Assembly: GCA_937129395.1 (NCBI GenBank)
Contig: CAKZNE010000328.1
Location: forward strand, 1 to 43,435
Direction of reading: 5' to 3'
From: an uncultured Cryomorphaceae bacterium
GTDB taxonomy: Bacteria > Bacteroidota > Bacteroidia > Flavobacteriales > Schleiferiaceae
Length of the DNA stretch: 43,435 nucleotides
Positions 24,799 to 32,476 of the stretch are shown piece after piece; the first letter of the stretch is position 1; each line of letters starts with the position of its first letter. The position numbers and the translations under genes are program-made. The notes beneath the pieces are model-generated. The model was not told the DNA's origin. It was given only the letters and a program-made list of their open reading frames with translations, and searched no databases.

Positions 24799-25725
24799 AT
24801 GAAAGGAAGTTTAATAGGGTCTAGCCCATGGTATAAGCTATTTATTGTTTTTGTATTGGTAATTGTAAGCACCTTTGTAAGCCTTTTAGTAGGTACTTTA
24901 AGCATTCCACTGTTCTTTGATATTTCCTTTTCCGGACTAATGGATTACGTTCAAAGCCCCGAGCTTTATGAACGTGTAGACATTGTTCTTTACCTCCAGG
25001 GACTAACAACCATCGGTACTTTTGTACTCCCAGCTTTGGTGGCGGTTTACCTAATTTCACCCTTCTCTTCAGATTATTTGGGACTTAGCAGCTTTCCAAA
25101 AAAAGCGGGAATTATTGTTGGCTTATTAGTGGTTCTTACCCTTAGCGGGACGGTAATTTCAGATTCATTATACAGACTTTCCTTGGCTATCCCTTTTCCA
25201 GAATCCATGCTGGGGTTAAAGGAATATTTGGATAGTGCCCAAGTGGCAATGGAAGAACAAATGGGGCGATTTCTGGATATGAACGGGCCTTTTGACTTTA
25301 TTACGGTTCTAATTATAATGGCCGTTTTGCCTGCGGTTTGTGAAGAAACGTTGTTCAGAGGTGTAATTCAGCCTCTTTTTATTAGAGCTTTTAAAAGCAG
25401 TTGGGCTGGGATTGTGGTTAGCTCCATAATTTTTGGAATATTACATCAGCAGTTTTATTCTTTTCTATCCATTTTTGCGCTTTCTGTTGTTCTAGGATAT
25501 TTAAAATATTGGACAAAATCCCTCTGGGTTTCAATGATTATGCACTTCTTTAATAATGCCAGCATAGTGGTGGCTATTTATTTTTTCGATGTTTCAATGG
25601 AGGATATTAATGGGAGTACCGATGCCTTCAGTTTAAACTATTTCCTTGTTGGAAGTCTACTTTTTGGACTCAGTTTATATGCTATGAACAGGCTTTCCAA
25701 AGAAAAACGAAGAGACCTAGTTTGA
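24799..25725 (+). CDS. CPBP family intramembrane glutamic endopeptidase
   Basis: 308 aa with about eight helices. The CPBP (CAAX protease/bacteriocin-processing) motifs are visible: EETLFRGVIQP near residue 188, a conserved His in GILHQQ near 218, and MIMHFFNNAS near 250. These form the active site of intramembrane proteases; in bacteria the substrates are mostly unknown. A 5' region with -7 box TATTTTTG at 24743-24750 suggests its own promoter. The 3' end overlaps the exbD gene of the opposite strand by 9 bp. Confidence 0.9.
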   Translation: MKGSLIGSSPWYKLFIVFVLVIVSTFVSLLVGTLSIPLFFDISFSGLMDYVQSPELYERVDIVLYLQGLTTIGTFVLPALVAVYLISPFSSDYLGLSSFPKKAGIIVGLLVVLTLSGTVISDSLYRLSLAIPFPESMLGLKEYLDSAQVAMEEQMGRFLDMNGPFDFITVLIIMAVLPAVCEETLFRGVIQPLFIRAFKSSWAGIVVSSIIFGILHQQFYSFLSIFALSVVLGYLKYWTKSLWVSMIMHFFNNASIVVAIYFFDVSMEDINGSTDAFSLNYFLVGSLLFGLSLYAMNRLSKEKRRDLV

Positions 25726-26280
25726 GGCTAGGTTCATCGTTTCTGCTTCTGAAATATGCATGGGGTAGGAATTTGAAATTTCCCGTTTTTGTTCTTTGTT
25801 GAGATCCACAAAGGCTTTAGAATATTTTATTACCGCAAGATTATTTCTCAGACTATTGTAAGCCGCCGTCAATTCGTTTTGCACGGCTACATAGGTTTTA
25901 TAAGATGTACTTCTATCGTTTTGTAGTGAGATAACCGCTTTCGAAGGGTGATCTGAGGAGCTAATTTTTTGAGAACCTTTGCAGTAGCTACATTGAGCCT
26001 TCCCATTATTATCGATAAACCCCATGGCCCTTTCTTTTAGTTCCGAAATGCCTAGATATTCGTCATTCACCAAAATACGATCTGAGGAGTTCACCAATAC
26101 AGTTAAAATGTTCTTTTGAGAGATGGTGGCTGCTGAGGCCTTTTCCGTAGAAGGAAGTTTTCGTTGGATGCCAATATCCTTATTCATGGTGGTGGCAACT
26201 AGGAAAAAAACAAGGAGAAGGAAGGCGATGTCTGCCATGGAGCCGGCGTTTAATTCCGGACGAAGTCTTTTTATTTTCAT
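25717..26280 (-). CDS. ExbD-type biopolymer transport protein (third copy)
   Basis: 187 aa from ATG 26280. The helix LNAGSMADIAFLLLVFFLVATTM, with the conserved Asp that faces the ExbB pore, is followed by a periplasmic domain. A longer frame from 26400 reads back through the terminator at 26351-26380 and is rejected. It is a paralogue of the gene at 26924-27502, including a matching CSYC motif where that one has CDYC. Being behind a terminator it may be expressed separately from the cluster. ExbD proteins use proton motive force with ExbB to drive TonB or similar machines. Confidence 0.88.
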   Translation of the reverse strand: MKIKRLRPELNAGSMADIAFLLLVFFLVATTMNKDIGIQRKLPSTEKASAATISQKNILTVLVNSSDRILVNDEYLGISELKERAMGFIDNNGKAQCSYCKGSQKISSSDHPSKAVISLQNDRSTSYKTYVAVQNELTAAYNSLRNNLAVIKYSKAFVDLNKEQKREISNSYPMHISEAETMNLASN

Positions 26281-26350
26281 GCTGTTTTCTATTTGGTGAA
26301 TAATGGAAAACAGAGCAAAGACCATTCCGTAGAGCCAGATAATGAGGCAT

Positions 26351-26380
26351 AAAAAAAGGGCACCCAAGGCACCCTTTTTT
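26351..26380 (-). terminator. Terminator after the second exbD gene
   Basis: On the minus strand the sequence reads GGGTGCCTTGGGTGCCC flanked by A-run and T-run. The stem is complete only in RNA of the minus strand, where T/G mismatches become G-U pairs; this fixes its direction. It separates the exbB-exbD-exbD transcript from the third exbD. Confidence 0.75.
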
Positions 26381-26443
26381 GGAGATATATAAAATAGCAC
26401 TTTCTAATTTTTCTCCATAAATCAAACCTTTCGGTAGATTTAT

Positions 26444-26920
26444 TTATCTATCATAAACTTCACCCTTACGAGTGGAGTAATTAATTTTCAATGCTTCTGC
26501 TTTACGAAGCTCTTGTTTAATATCTGAAATTAAACCCATTTTCACTTCTTCATCAGCTTTTATGGACACCGTCATTTGGTTTTGTTCCTCTTCACTGATT
26601 TCATCACGCTCGGCGAAAACAAATTCCTTTATGTCTTTTAAACTGGCAAAGGCATCATTCAATTGAATTTTTGGTTCGCTTCCGTAAGTAGTAAGTAAGC
26701 TCTTTTTTGGCTTCCCAACGTAGATATAGGTTACCAAGTTTTTCTTTTCCAACTTTTTAATTTCAGTTGCAAAAGGTTTCTCATTCTTAACCAAAAGTGT
26801 AACCTCTCTCATTACGGTAGTTACCATAAAGAAAAATAAGAGCATAAAAACGATATCTGGCAAAGAGGCCGTGGATATGGCGGGAGTACCGCCTCCGGAT
26901 TTCTTTTTAAATTTTGACAT
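26444..26920 (-). CDS. ExbD-type biopolymer transport protein (second copy)
   Basis: 158 aa. N-terminal helix SLPDIVFMLLFFFMVTTVM (about residues 19-37) carries the conserved Asp22; a periplasmic domain of about 115 residues follows. It differs from the two other ExbD paralogues, lacking the CxYC motif. It starts 3 bp after the stop of the first exbD, so both are co-transcribed. With two different ExbD in one operon, a heteromeric ExbB-ExbD complex, as for TonB or gliding-type motors, is possible, but no target protein is in the window. Confidence 0.92.
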   Translation of the reverse strand: MSKFKKKSGGGTPAISTASLPDIVFMLLFFFMVTTVMREVTLLVKNEKPFATEIKKLEKKNLVTYIYVGKPKKSLLTTYGSEPKIQLNDAFASLKDIKEFVFAERDEISEEEQNQMTVSIKADEEVKMGLISDIKQELRKAEALKINYSTRKGEVYDR

Positions 26921-26923
26921 ATT

Positions 26924-27502
26924 CTATCCTCCTAAATTTACTGGTTCTGCTTCAGAAATCACTTGTGGATATAATCCTTTGATTTCCTTTATTTCCTCCT
27001 CATCGGTAAGATCGGCATAAGCTTTTCCAAACCTTTTTTGGGATTCACGCTCGCGTAATTCATTATAAGCTGCGGCCAATTCATTTTGTACAGCGATGTA
27101 CAGTTTGTAAGATGTACCTCTATCATTTTGTAGGGATACAATAGCCTTTTTAGGATTATCTGAAGAAGATGGGCTTCTTGATCCTTCACAATAATCGCAA
27201 CTTAAATCTCCATTGTTATCAAGGAATTCAAGTGCGGCAGCTCTTAATTCTGTAATATCCATATAATTATCCTCCACCAAAAGACCGTCATTTGAATTTA
27301 CCAAAACGGTAAAAAGGTTCTTCTCTTTAATCGGTGGTGGTGGATCAGTTTCAATATCGGGCTCGTATGGTGGCAGCTTTCGGTTAATACCCGAATCTAC
27401 ATCCATAGTGGTGGTTACAAGGAAAAAGATTAACAATAGGAAGGCTATATCAGCCATAGATCCTGCGTTAATTTCCGGAACCGCCCTTTTTCCTTTTGCC
27501 AT
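26924..27502 (-). CDS. ExbD-type biopolymer transport protein (first copy)
   Basis: 192 aa. Signature helix INAGSMADIAFLLLIFFLVTTTM (about residues 11-33) has the conserved Asp. The periplasmic part contains a proline-rich spacer (about 50-58), then CDYCEGSR near residue 103, an unusual CxxC also found in the paralogue at 25717-26280. The C-terminus ends SEAEPVNLGG. It lies 2 bp after the small membrane protein gene and 3 bp before the second exbD. Energises outer-membrane machinery together with ExbB. Confidence 0.92.
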   Translation of the reverse strand: MAKGKRAVPEINAGSMADIAFLLLIFFLVTTTMDVDSGINRKLPPYEPDIETDPPPPIKEKNLFTVLVNSNDGLLVEDNYMDITELRAAALEFLDNNGDLSCDYCEGSRSPSSSDNPKKAIVSLQNDRGTSYKLYIAVQNELAAAYNELRERESQKRFGKAYADLTDEEEIKEIKGLYPQVISEAEPVNLGG

Positions 27503-27504
27503 AG

Positions 27505-27957
27505 TTATCTATTAAATATTTTTGTTACTTCCACATACACGATACTCAATATAGTGGCACCCGCCAACATATAAAAGGCTATAAGTCCAGTTCCTACATT
27601 TTCGGAGGTTTCAAAAGTAGATTCTTCACCCTCCACAATATATAAGCTATGATCTGAACCATCAGCAAGCAAGTAGGAGATTCCAAAAACTGAAACCAAT
27701 GCTCCTGCACCAATTAAAGCCAATTTTGCTTTTTTGGGATCTTTAAAAACTCCAAAAACAGAAAGTATTAGGGCAATTGCCGCAGTGGCAAAGAGTACTA
27801 TATAACTTTCGTATAAATAAGGGTTAATAAGAGAATCTTGTAAAGCTTCCGAATCCTCGATAGCTTGATCCCCATTTACCATTACGATAATTTGGAGTAT
27901 TGCGGCAACAATCATTATGACAAATGCCACAATTTTTACAATTGTGTTTGTCTTCAT
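27505..27957 (-). CDS. Four-helix membrane protein of the exbBD cluster
   Basis: 150 aa with helices at about residues 8-28, 51-67, 79-97 and 126-144. The loop between helices 3 and 4 (about 98-122) is acidic and periplasmic by the inside-positive rule. No family name is known to me; genes of similar length in the same position between exbB and exbD are common in Bacteroidota. It lies 2 bp after exbB and 2 bp before the first exbD, which argues for a structural role in the ExbB-ExbD complex. Confidence 0.78.
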   Translation of the reverse strand: MKTNTIVKIVAFVIMIVAAILQIIVMVNGDQAIEDSEALQDSLINPYLYESYIVLFATAAIALILSVFGVFKDPKKAKLALIGAGALVSVFGISYLLADGSDHSLYIVEGEESTFETSENVGTGLIAFYMLAGATILSIVYVEVTKIFNR

Positions 27958-27959
27958 AA

Positions 27960-28817
27960 TTATTTGTTGTTGTATTTCACTAATAGGTCAACTAAAGAGA
28001 TAGAAGCATCTTCCATTGAGTTGGTGATACTGTCTACTTTGGCAATAATATAGTTGTAAAAAATTTGAAGGATCATTGCTACGATCAAACCGAATACGGT
28101 TGTTAAAAGTGCAACTTTAATACCTCCAGCTACCAATGAAGGAGAAATATCTCCTGCAGCTTCAATAGCGTCAAAGGCACCAATCATACCGATTACCGTT
28201 CCCATAAAACCAAGCATTGGAGCTAGTGCGATAAACAAAGAGATCCAAGAGATATTGCGCTCTAATAATCCCAATTGAACGGAACCGTAAGAAATAATTG
28301 ATTTCTCAACCATGTCAATCCCTTCGTCCATTCTACTAAGACCTTGATAAAAGATACTGGCAACAGGTCCTTTTGTATTTCTACAAACTTCTTTAGCAGC
28401 TTCTACACCACCAGACTGAAGAGCACTTTCGATTTCGTCAATAAGTTTGTTTGTATTTGGAGATGCCATATTAAGGTAAATGATACGCTCAATACATAGG
28501 GCTAAACCTAAAATTAATGCGATCAATACAACGCCCATAAAACCAGGACCCCCTTGAATAAACTTCTCTTTTAAAATTTGGTGGAAGGTTTTATCCTCTT
28601 CAGGAGCTTCCTCTAATGTTTTTTCTTCGGCTGCTTTTGCTTCCTCTTCAGCTTTTTTATCAGCTTCAGCTTTTGCGGCCTTTACGCTGTCAGCGGCTGC
28701 TTGCTGAGAAGAATCCAATTCTACAACAGAATCGGTTGGATCATCTTGTGCTACTAAATTAACAGTCCCAAAGGCTACAAAGCATATTACAGCCAGGATA
28801 GAAAGTGCTTTTTTCAT
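27960..28817 (-). CDS. exbB: ExbB/MotA/TolQ proton channel family protein
   Basis: 285 aa. It starts with a cleavable-looking signal peptide (to about residue 24, MKKALSILAVICFVAFGTVNLVAQ), then an Ala/Glu/Lys-rich segment (about 35-78) and three helices (about 94-114, 193-215, 230-252). The MotA/TolQ/ExbB signature lies around LAPMLGFMGTVIGMIGAFD (about 202-220). ExbB conducts protons through its pore to drive ExbD and TonB. The signal-peptide plus acidic extension is characteristic of Bacteroidota ExbB. It is the first gene of the exbB-membrane protein-exbD-exbD unit. Confidence 0.93.
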   Translation of the reverse strand: MKKALSILAVICFVAFGTVNLVAQDDPTDSVVELDSSQQAAADSVKAAKAEADKKAEEEAKAAEEKTLEEAPEEDKTFHQILKEKFIQGGPGFMGVVLIALILGLALCIERIIYLNMASPNTNKLIDEIESALQSGGVEAAKEVCRNTKGPVASIFYQGLSRMDEGIDMVEKSIISYGSVQLGLLERNISWISLFIALAPMLGFMGTVIGMIGAFDAIEAAGDISPSLVAGGIKVALLTTVFGLIVAMILQIFYNYIIAKVDSITNSMEDASISLVDLLVKYNNK

Positions 28818-29010
28818 TACTTGCTTATTTGTTATAAATTTTTTGTGAAAATATAAAACTCGAGCACAAAGCTAAAGTTTTATCTCAATCTTTTTTAGTC
28901 TACATAAGGGAAACCTTGTTTTTTTCTAAAAAAAATTCATTTTGGTCACACTAAAGTAGAGTGAAAAAGCTTGTTTGGTTGCCCAATCCTTAATAAGAAT
29001 CATTTATTCA

Positions 29011-29040
29011 TTTGTAGACCAAAGGTTTTTATTACTTTTG
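29011..29040 (+). promoter_or_regulatory. Promoter of tRNA-Ser
   Basis: TTTG at 29011-29014 and TACTTTTG at 29033-29040, 18 bp apart, match both halves of the Bacteroidota housekeeping promoter (TTTG, then TAnnTTTG). The tRNA begins 15 bp after the -7 box. The rest of 28818-29010 holds only the exbB leader and no gene I can see. Confidence 0.75.
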
Positions 29041-29055
29041 CCAACCCTAAATCAC

Positions 29056-29142
29056 GGAGAGGTGTCCGAGTGGCTTAAGGAGCACGCTTGGAAAGCGTGT
29101 GTGCGGGCAACCGCACCGAGGGTTCGAATCCCTCTCTCTCCG
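29056..29142 (+). tRNA. tRNA-Ser (anticodon GGA)
   Basis: 87-nt cloverleaf with a long variable arm. The acceptor GGAGAGG pairs with TCTCTCC (one G-T), anticodon loop CTTGGAAAG gives anticodon GGA, the variable arm is TGTGCGGGCAACCGCAC, and the T-arm is GAGGGTTCGAATCCCTC. The discriminator is G and CCA is not encoded. It is a single gene with its own promoter and terminator. Confidence 0.97.
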
Positions 29143-29146
29143 CAAG

Positions 29147-29184
29147 AAAAAATCCCTGTCATTAATTTGATTGGGATTTTTTTT
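29147..29184 (+). terminator. Terminator of tRNA-Ser
   Basis: AAAAAATCCC at 29147-29156 pairs with GGGATTTTTT at 29173-29182 over a 16-nt loop, followed by more T. It lies 4 bp after the tRNA. Confidence 0.8.
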
Positions 29185-29290
29185 GGCCCATATACAAGGA
29201 AAAAAAATTCAAAGCCAGGGCTATAAATTTACGACTAAGAGCCAGGCAAAACTGCAAGCGGAGAAAATTACAACCCGAAATCACGAAATG

Positions 29291-29376
29291 GTGGCCTGTG
29301 GCACTCGAAGCAGTGGCCTGAGGTACTCGAAGCGGTGGCCTGAGGCACTCGAAGCGGTGGCCTGAGGTACTCGAAG
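29291..29376. repeat. 22-bp tandem repeat, about 3.9 copies
   Basis: Unit GTGGCCTGAGGTACTCGAAGCG, here given by its parts GTGGCCTGAGG and TACTCGAAGCG. Copies begin at 29291, 29313, 29335 and 29357, differing only at a few positions (TGTGG, T/C at position 12, A/G at 22). It is much richer in G+C than its surroundings and lies between the tRNA terminator and pyrH. No spacer separates copies, so this is not a CRISPR array. It resembles the intergenic repeats of the GGTGGCTGAG type common in Flavobacteriales. The remainder of 29185-29463 holds no gene. Confidence 0.9.
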
Positions 29377-29419
29377 GCCAAACATTAAAATAAATCTTCC
29401 ATTTTCCCAAACAAGCGAT

Positions 29420-29427
29420 TATATTTG
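29420..29427 (+). promoter_or_regulatory. -7 promoter element of pyrH-frr
   Basis: TATATTTG matches TAnnTTTG, 36 bp before the pyrH ATG, and is the only good match in the 80 bp after the 22-bp repeats. A -33 element is not clear. Confidence 0.5.
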
Positions 29428-29463
29428 CTGTCACAATTTTATCGTCTAAAAAATCCAATTTTC

Positions 29464-30171
29464 ATGAAATACAATCGCATCCTTTTAAAACTAAGTGGTG
29501 AAGCTTTAATGGGGAAACAACAATATGGTATCGACGGGGATAGACTTAAAGAATATGCCGAAGAAATAAAAACCGTTGTGGATGAAGGTTTGGAATTGGC
29601 TGTTGTAATTGGTGGCGGAAACATTTTTAGAGGTTTAAGTGCTTCTAGCACGGGCATGGACAGAGTTCAAGGTGATCATATGGGAATGTTGGCCACGGTG
29701 ATAAATGGATTGGCTTTACAATCTGCACTGGAGAATGAAGGGATAAAAACCCGACTGATGAGCGCCATTGAAATGGACAAGGTTGCAGAACCTTTTATTA
29801 GAAGAAGAGCTGTTCGTCACCTTGAAAAAGGTCGAGTTGTGATTTTTGGTGGAGGAACAGGTAATCCCTATTTTACTACAGATACCGCTGCGACATTAAG
29901 AGCAATTGAAATTAATGCTGATGTTATTTTAAAGGGAACAAGAGTAGATGGGATCTATACTTCGGATCCAGAAAAAGATAATGATGCTACCAAATATGAA
30001 ACTCTTTCTTTTAAGGAGGTTTATGAAAAAGACCTGAATGTAATGGATATGACTGCCTTTACATTGAGTAAAGAAAATGAATTGCCTATTTTAGTTTTTG
30101 ATATGAATACTCCTGGTAATCTGAAGAAGATTATGTTCGGCGAAAATGTAGGAACCCTAGTTAAGGATTAA
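29464..30171 (+). CDS. pyrH: UMP kinase
   Basis: 235 aa from ATG 29464; an upstream TTG at 29425 would add 13 residues without family support. Bacterial UMP kinase motifs: [12 protein letters not shown] at the N-terminus, [10 protein letters not shown] near residue 50, and [20 protein letters not shown] with [10 protein letters not shown] near residues 140-175. It phosphorylates UMP to UDP in pyrimidine synthesis, as a GTP-regulated hexamer. It is followed after 6 bp by frr, the usual pyrH-frr pairing. Confidence 0.97.
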   Translation: MKYNRILLKLSGEALMGKQQYGIDGDRLKEYAEEIKTVVDEGLELAVVIGGGNIFRGLSASSTGMDRVQGDHMGMLATVINGLALQSALENEGIKTRLMSAIEMDKVAEPFIRRRAVRHLEKGRVVIFGGGTGNPYFTTDTAATLRAIEINADVILKGTRVDGIYTSDPEKDNDATKYETLSFKEVYEKDLNVMDMTAFTLSKENELPILVFDMNTPGNLKKIMFGENVGTLVKD

Positions 30172-30177
30172 AGATTT

Positions 30178-30732
30178 ATGGAAGAAATAGAAATGATCAT
30201 TGATATGTCCAAAGAACAAATGGATAAATCAATTCAGAGATTGGAAAAAAACTTACTAAAAATTAGAGCCGGTAGAGCCAACCCAAGCATGTTGGATTCT
30301 ATTAGAGTGGATTATTATGGATCTTCCACTCCTTTAAGTCAAGTTTCTAATATTAATACTCCTGATGCCAGAACGCTTTCAGTTCAGCCTTGGGAGAAGG
30401 GATTGATTCAAGAAATTGAAAAGTCTATCATTAATTCTGGCTTAGGACTTAATCCACAAAATAATGGGGATGTGGTTATTATTAATATTCCACCATTAAC
30501 TGAGGAAAGAAGAAAAGGTCTGGTTAAGGACGCTAGAGCGGAAGGTGAAGAATCTAAAATTAGCATCCGTTCTGCTCGTAAAGATGCCAATGATGAGATT
30601 AAAGCTTTAGACGGAATTTCGGAAGATTTTATTAAAGATGCTGAAGCCCGTGTGCAAACGATGACGGATACCTATTCCAAAAAAGTGGATACCGTAATTG
30701 ATAAAAAAGAAGTGGATATTTTAATGGTTTAA
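30178..30732 (+). CDS. frr: Ribosome recycling factor
   Basis: 184 aa, the standard length. MEKSIQRLEKNLLKIRAGRA-like N-terminus (here MDKSIQRLEKNLLKIRAGRA at 16-35), LSVQPWEKGLIQEIEKSI in the middle, and IPPLTEERRKGLVKDA and IRSARKDAN near the end are all diagnostic. It splits post-termination ribosomes with EF-G. It follows pyrH by 6 bp and overlaps rsmI tail to tail by 4 bp. Confidence 0.97.
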   Translation: MEEIEMIIDMSKEQMDKSIQRLEKNLLKIRAGRANPSMLDSIRVDYYGSSTPLSQVSNINTPDARTLSVQPWEKGLIQEIEKSIINSGLGLNPQNNGDVVIINIPPLTEERRKGLVKDARAEGEESKISIRSARKDANDEIKALDGISEDFIKDAEARVQTMTDTYSKKVDTVIDKKEVDILMV

Positions 30733-31412
30733 TCCTTAGAATTTTTGCCAGCTATACAAACTACGAATTCCCCTTTTGGGGAATTTTTTTTGAAGTGTTC
30801 CGCCACTTCCTTCAAACTTCCTCTCACCGTTTCTTCAAACTTTTTGCTTATTTCTCTAGAAACCGAACATTTCCTTTCTTCTCCAAAATAATTTTGCAGC
30901 TCGTCCAAAGTTTTGGCTATTCTGTAAGGAGATTCGTAAAAAATAAGGGTTCTTGTTTCTTCAGCTAGAGCTTCGAGTTTGGTTTTCCTTCCTTTTTTAG
31001 GAGGTAGAAATCCTTCAAAACAAAAATTATGAGCGGCCAAACCCGAATTTACCAAAGCGGGAACAAATGCGGTTGCACCAGGTAATGTTTCAATGGATAT
31101 ATTATTTCGAATGGCTTCTCGCGAAAGCAAAAACCCAGGATCAGAAATTGCCGGGGTTCCCGCATCACTAATTAAGGCGATGATTCTACCACTTTGCAAT
31201 TCCTTAATTATAGACTCCACAATTTTATGCTCATTGTGCATGTGGTAAGAGCGAAGTTGAGTGTCAATAGAAAAGTGATGCATTAATTTCCCACTGGTTC
31301 TAGTGTCTTCGGCTAAAACGATATCCGCTTCCTTTAAAATACGAATGGCCCTTAAGGTCATGTCTTCCAAATTTCCAATCGGTGTTGGTACTATAAATAA
31401 TTTTCCAAGCAT
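30729..31412 (-). CDS. rsmI: 16S rRNA (cytidine-1402-2'-O)-methyltransferase
   Basis: 227 aa from ATG 31412. Family motifs: FIVPTPIGNLEDMTLRAIRI at the N-terminus, LAEDTRTSGKLM near residue 35, LISDAGTPAISDPGFLL near 80, and GATAFVPALVNSGL near 112. It uses SAM to methylate the ribose of C1402 in 16S rRNA. The stop of the alkyltransferase-like gene overlaps the ATG (TGATG), so the two are translationally coupled. It ends 4 bp inside frr on the other strand. Confidence 0.95.
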   Translation of the reverse strand: MLGKLFIVPTPIGNLEDMTLRAIRILKEADIVLAEDTRTSGKLMHHFSIDTQLRSYHMHNEHKIVESIIKELQSGRIIALISDAGTPAISDPGFLLSREAIRNNISIETLPGATAFVPALVNSGLAAHNFCFEGFLPPKKGRKTKLEALAEETRTLIFYESPYRIAKTLDELQNYFGEERKCSVSREISKKFEETVRGSLKEVAEHFKKNSPKGEFVVCIAGKNSKD

Positions 31413-31750
31413 CAAATAAATTTCTCTTGATTCAAATTTTCACTAGGATCCCAAAAATAGTTTTCAAAGTCTTGAATCTGATTTTCCTTAACCAATATTC
31501 CTTCAGAAATTAATAAATCGGCCATAAGGTTTGTTCCCGAAAAATGATGTTTCCCGGTTAAAAGCCCTTTTCTATTTACAACTCTATGAGCCGGTACATC
31601 TAAATGTATATGAGAGCCATTCATAGCATAGCCCACCATTCGAGCGCTACGAGCTGCACCTAGAAATTTAGCGATAGCACCATAACTGGTCACCCTTCCA
31701 TAAGGAATAAGTTTTGCCACTTCGTAAACCCTGTCGTAAAAACTAGTCAT
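31412..31750 (-). CDS. Alkyltransferase-like protein (MGMT family, Cys replaced by Ala)
   Basis: 112 aa from ATG 31750. The MGMT DNA-binding domain is clear: IPYGRVTSYGAIAKFLG (helix-turn-helix), SARMVGYAMN (arginine finger region) and VPAHRVVNRKG. In O6-alkylguanine-DNA alkyltransferase the last motif is PCHRV with the acceptor Cys; here it is Ala, as in ATL proteins that bind alkylated bases and recruit nucleotide excision repair without transferring the alkyl group. The role is inferred from the ATL family. It overlaps trmB by 8 bp and is coupled to rsmI. Confidence 0.92.
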   Translation of the reverse strand: MTSFYDRVYEVAKLIPYGRVTSYGAIAKFLGAARSARMVGYAMNGSHIHLDVPAHRVVNRKGLLTGKHHFSGTNLMADLLISEGILVKENQIQDFENYFWDPSENLNQEKFI

Positions 31751-32420
31751 TCTTAAAACCAAATTTCAGGTAAGTTATGGCTTTACCTTTATTTCGAAAT
31801 AGGTTTTCGTAATGTGTAATAACAGAGTGTAATAAATTGTCTTTGGAAACCAGTTGTTTGTCAATATCAAACCAAGCTTCATAAATTGGCAATTCCATCA
31901 TCTGTAAAAGTCCAACGGTATAACCATGCAAAAATTCGCTGTCGGTTTTTAAATGCACCAAACCATCTTCTTTTAAAATGGATTTGTAACGGGCCAACAT
32001 TTCTGGATGGGTAAGCCTGTGTTTTATCCTTTTATGTTTTATTTGAGGATCTGGAAAAGTGATCCATATTTCACTGATTTCATTTTCCCCAAAGCAGTCG
32101 TCTATTAATTCTATTTGGGTACGTAGAAAACCAGCATTGTCCATTTTTGCCTCATGAACTTCTGAGGCACCATACCAAATTCGAGATCCTTTTACGTCAA
32201 TTCCAATAAAATTTTTCTCGGGAAACTTTTTGGCCATTGCCACTGTATATTCTCCCTTTCCACAACCCAATTCCAAAATAATTGGTTTCGAATTTTTAAA
32301 AAAATCCTTTCCCCAATTCCCCTTTAAAGGAAAATTATGAAGCACCTCATCCCTCGTGGGTTCAATAACATGCTCAAAATTTTGATTGTCTTCAAAACGA
32401 GCCAGCTTTTTTCTTGCCAT
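31743..32420 (-). CDS. trmB: tRNA (guanine-N7)-methyltransferase
   Basis: 225 aa. SAM-binding motif ILELGCGKGEYTVAMAKKFP, then FIGIDVKGSRIW, and the catalytic-region motif WITFPDPQIKHKRIKHRLTH, all diagnostic for TrmB. It methylates G46 in the tRNA variable loop. The three genes trmB, ATL and rsmI form an RNA/DNA-methylation themed operon with overlapping ends. The ATG at 32420 is 56 bp from the divergent glycosyltransferase gene. Confidence 0.95.
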   Translation of the reverse strand: MARKKLARFEDNQNFEHVIEPTRDEVLHNFPLKGNWGKDFFKNSKPIILELGCGKGEYTVAMAKKFPEKNFIGIDVKGSRIWYGASEVHEAKMDNAGFLRTQIELIDDCFGENEISEIWITFPDPQIKHKRIKHRLTHPEMLARYKSILKEDGLVHLKTDSEFLHGYTVGLLQMMELPIYEAWFDIDKQLVSKDNLLHSVITHYENLFRNKGKAITYLKFGFKND

Positions 32421-32476
32421 TTGGCAAAAGTAAGCGATGGCTAAGAATCCACAATTTCGGATATTGCCTTTTCGTA

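Noticed and set aside
25715..25735. CCTAG/CTAGG inverted repeat at the CPBP-exbD overlap
   Set aside because: Only a 5-bp stem within coding ends and no T-run; chance is a sufficient explanation.
28975..29226. 83-aa plus-strand frame spanning the tRNA region
   Set aside because: It covers the tRNA-Ser gene, its promoter and its terminator, so it is a shadow.
29291..29376. Possible CRISPR array
   Set aside because: The 22-bp units are directly adjacent with no unique spacers, and no cas gene is in the window.
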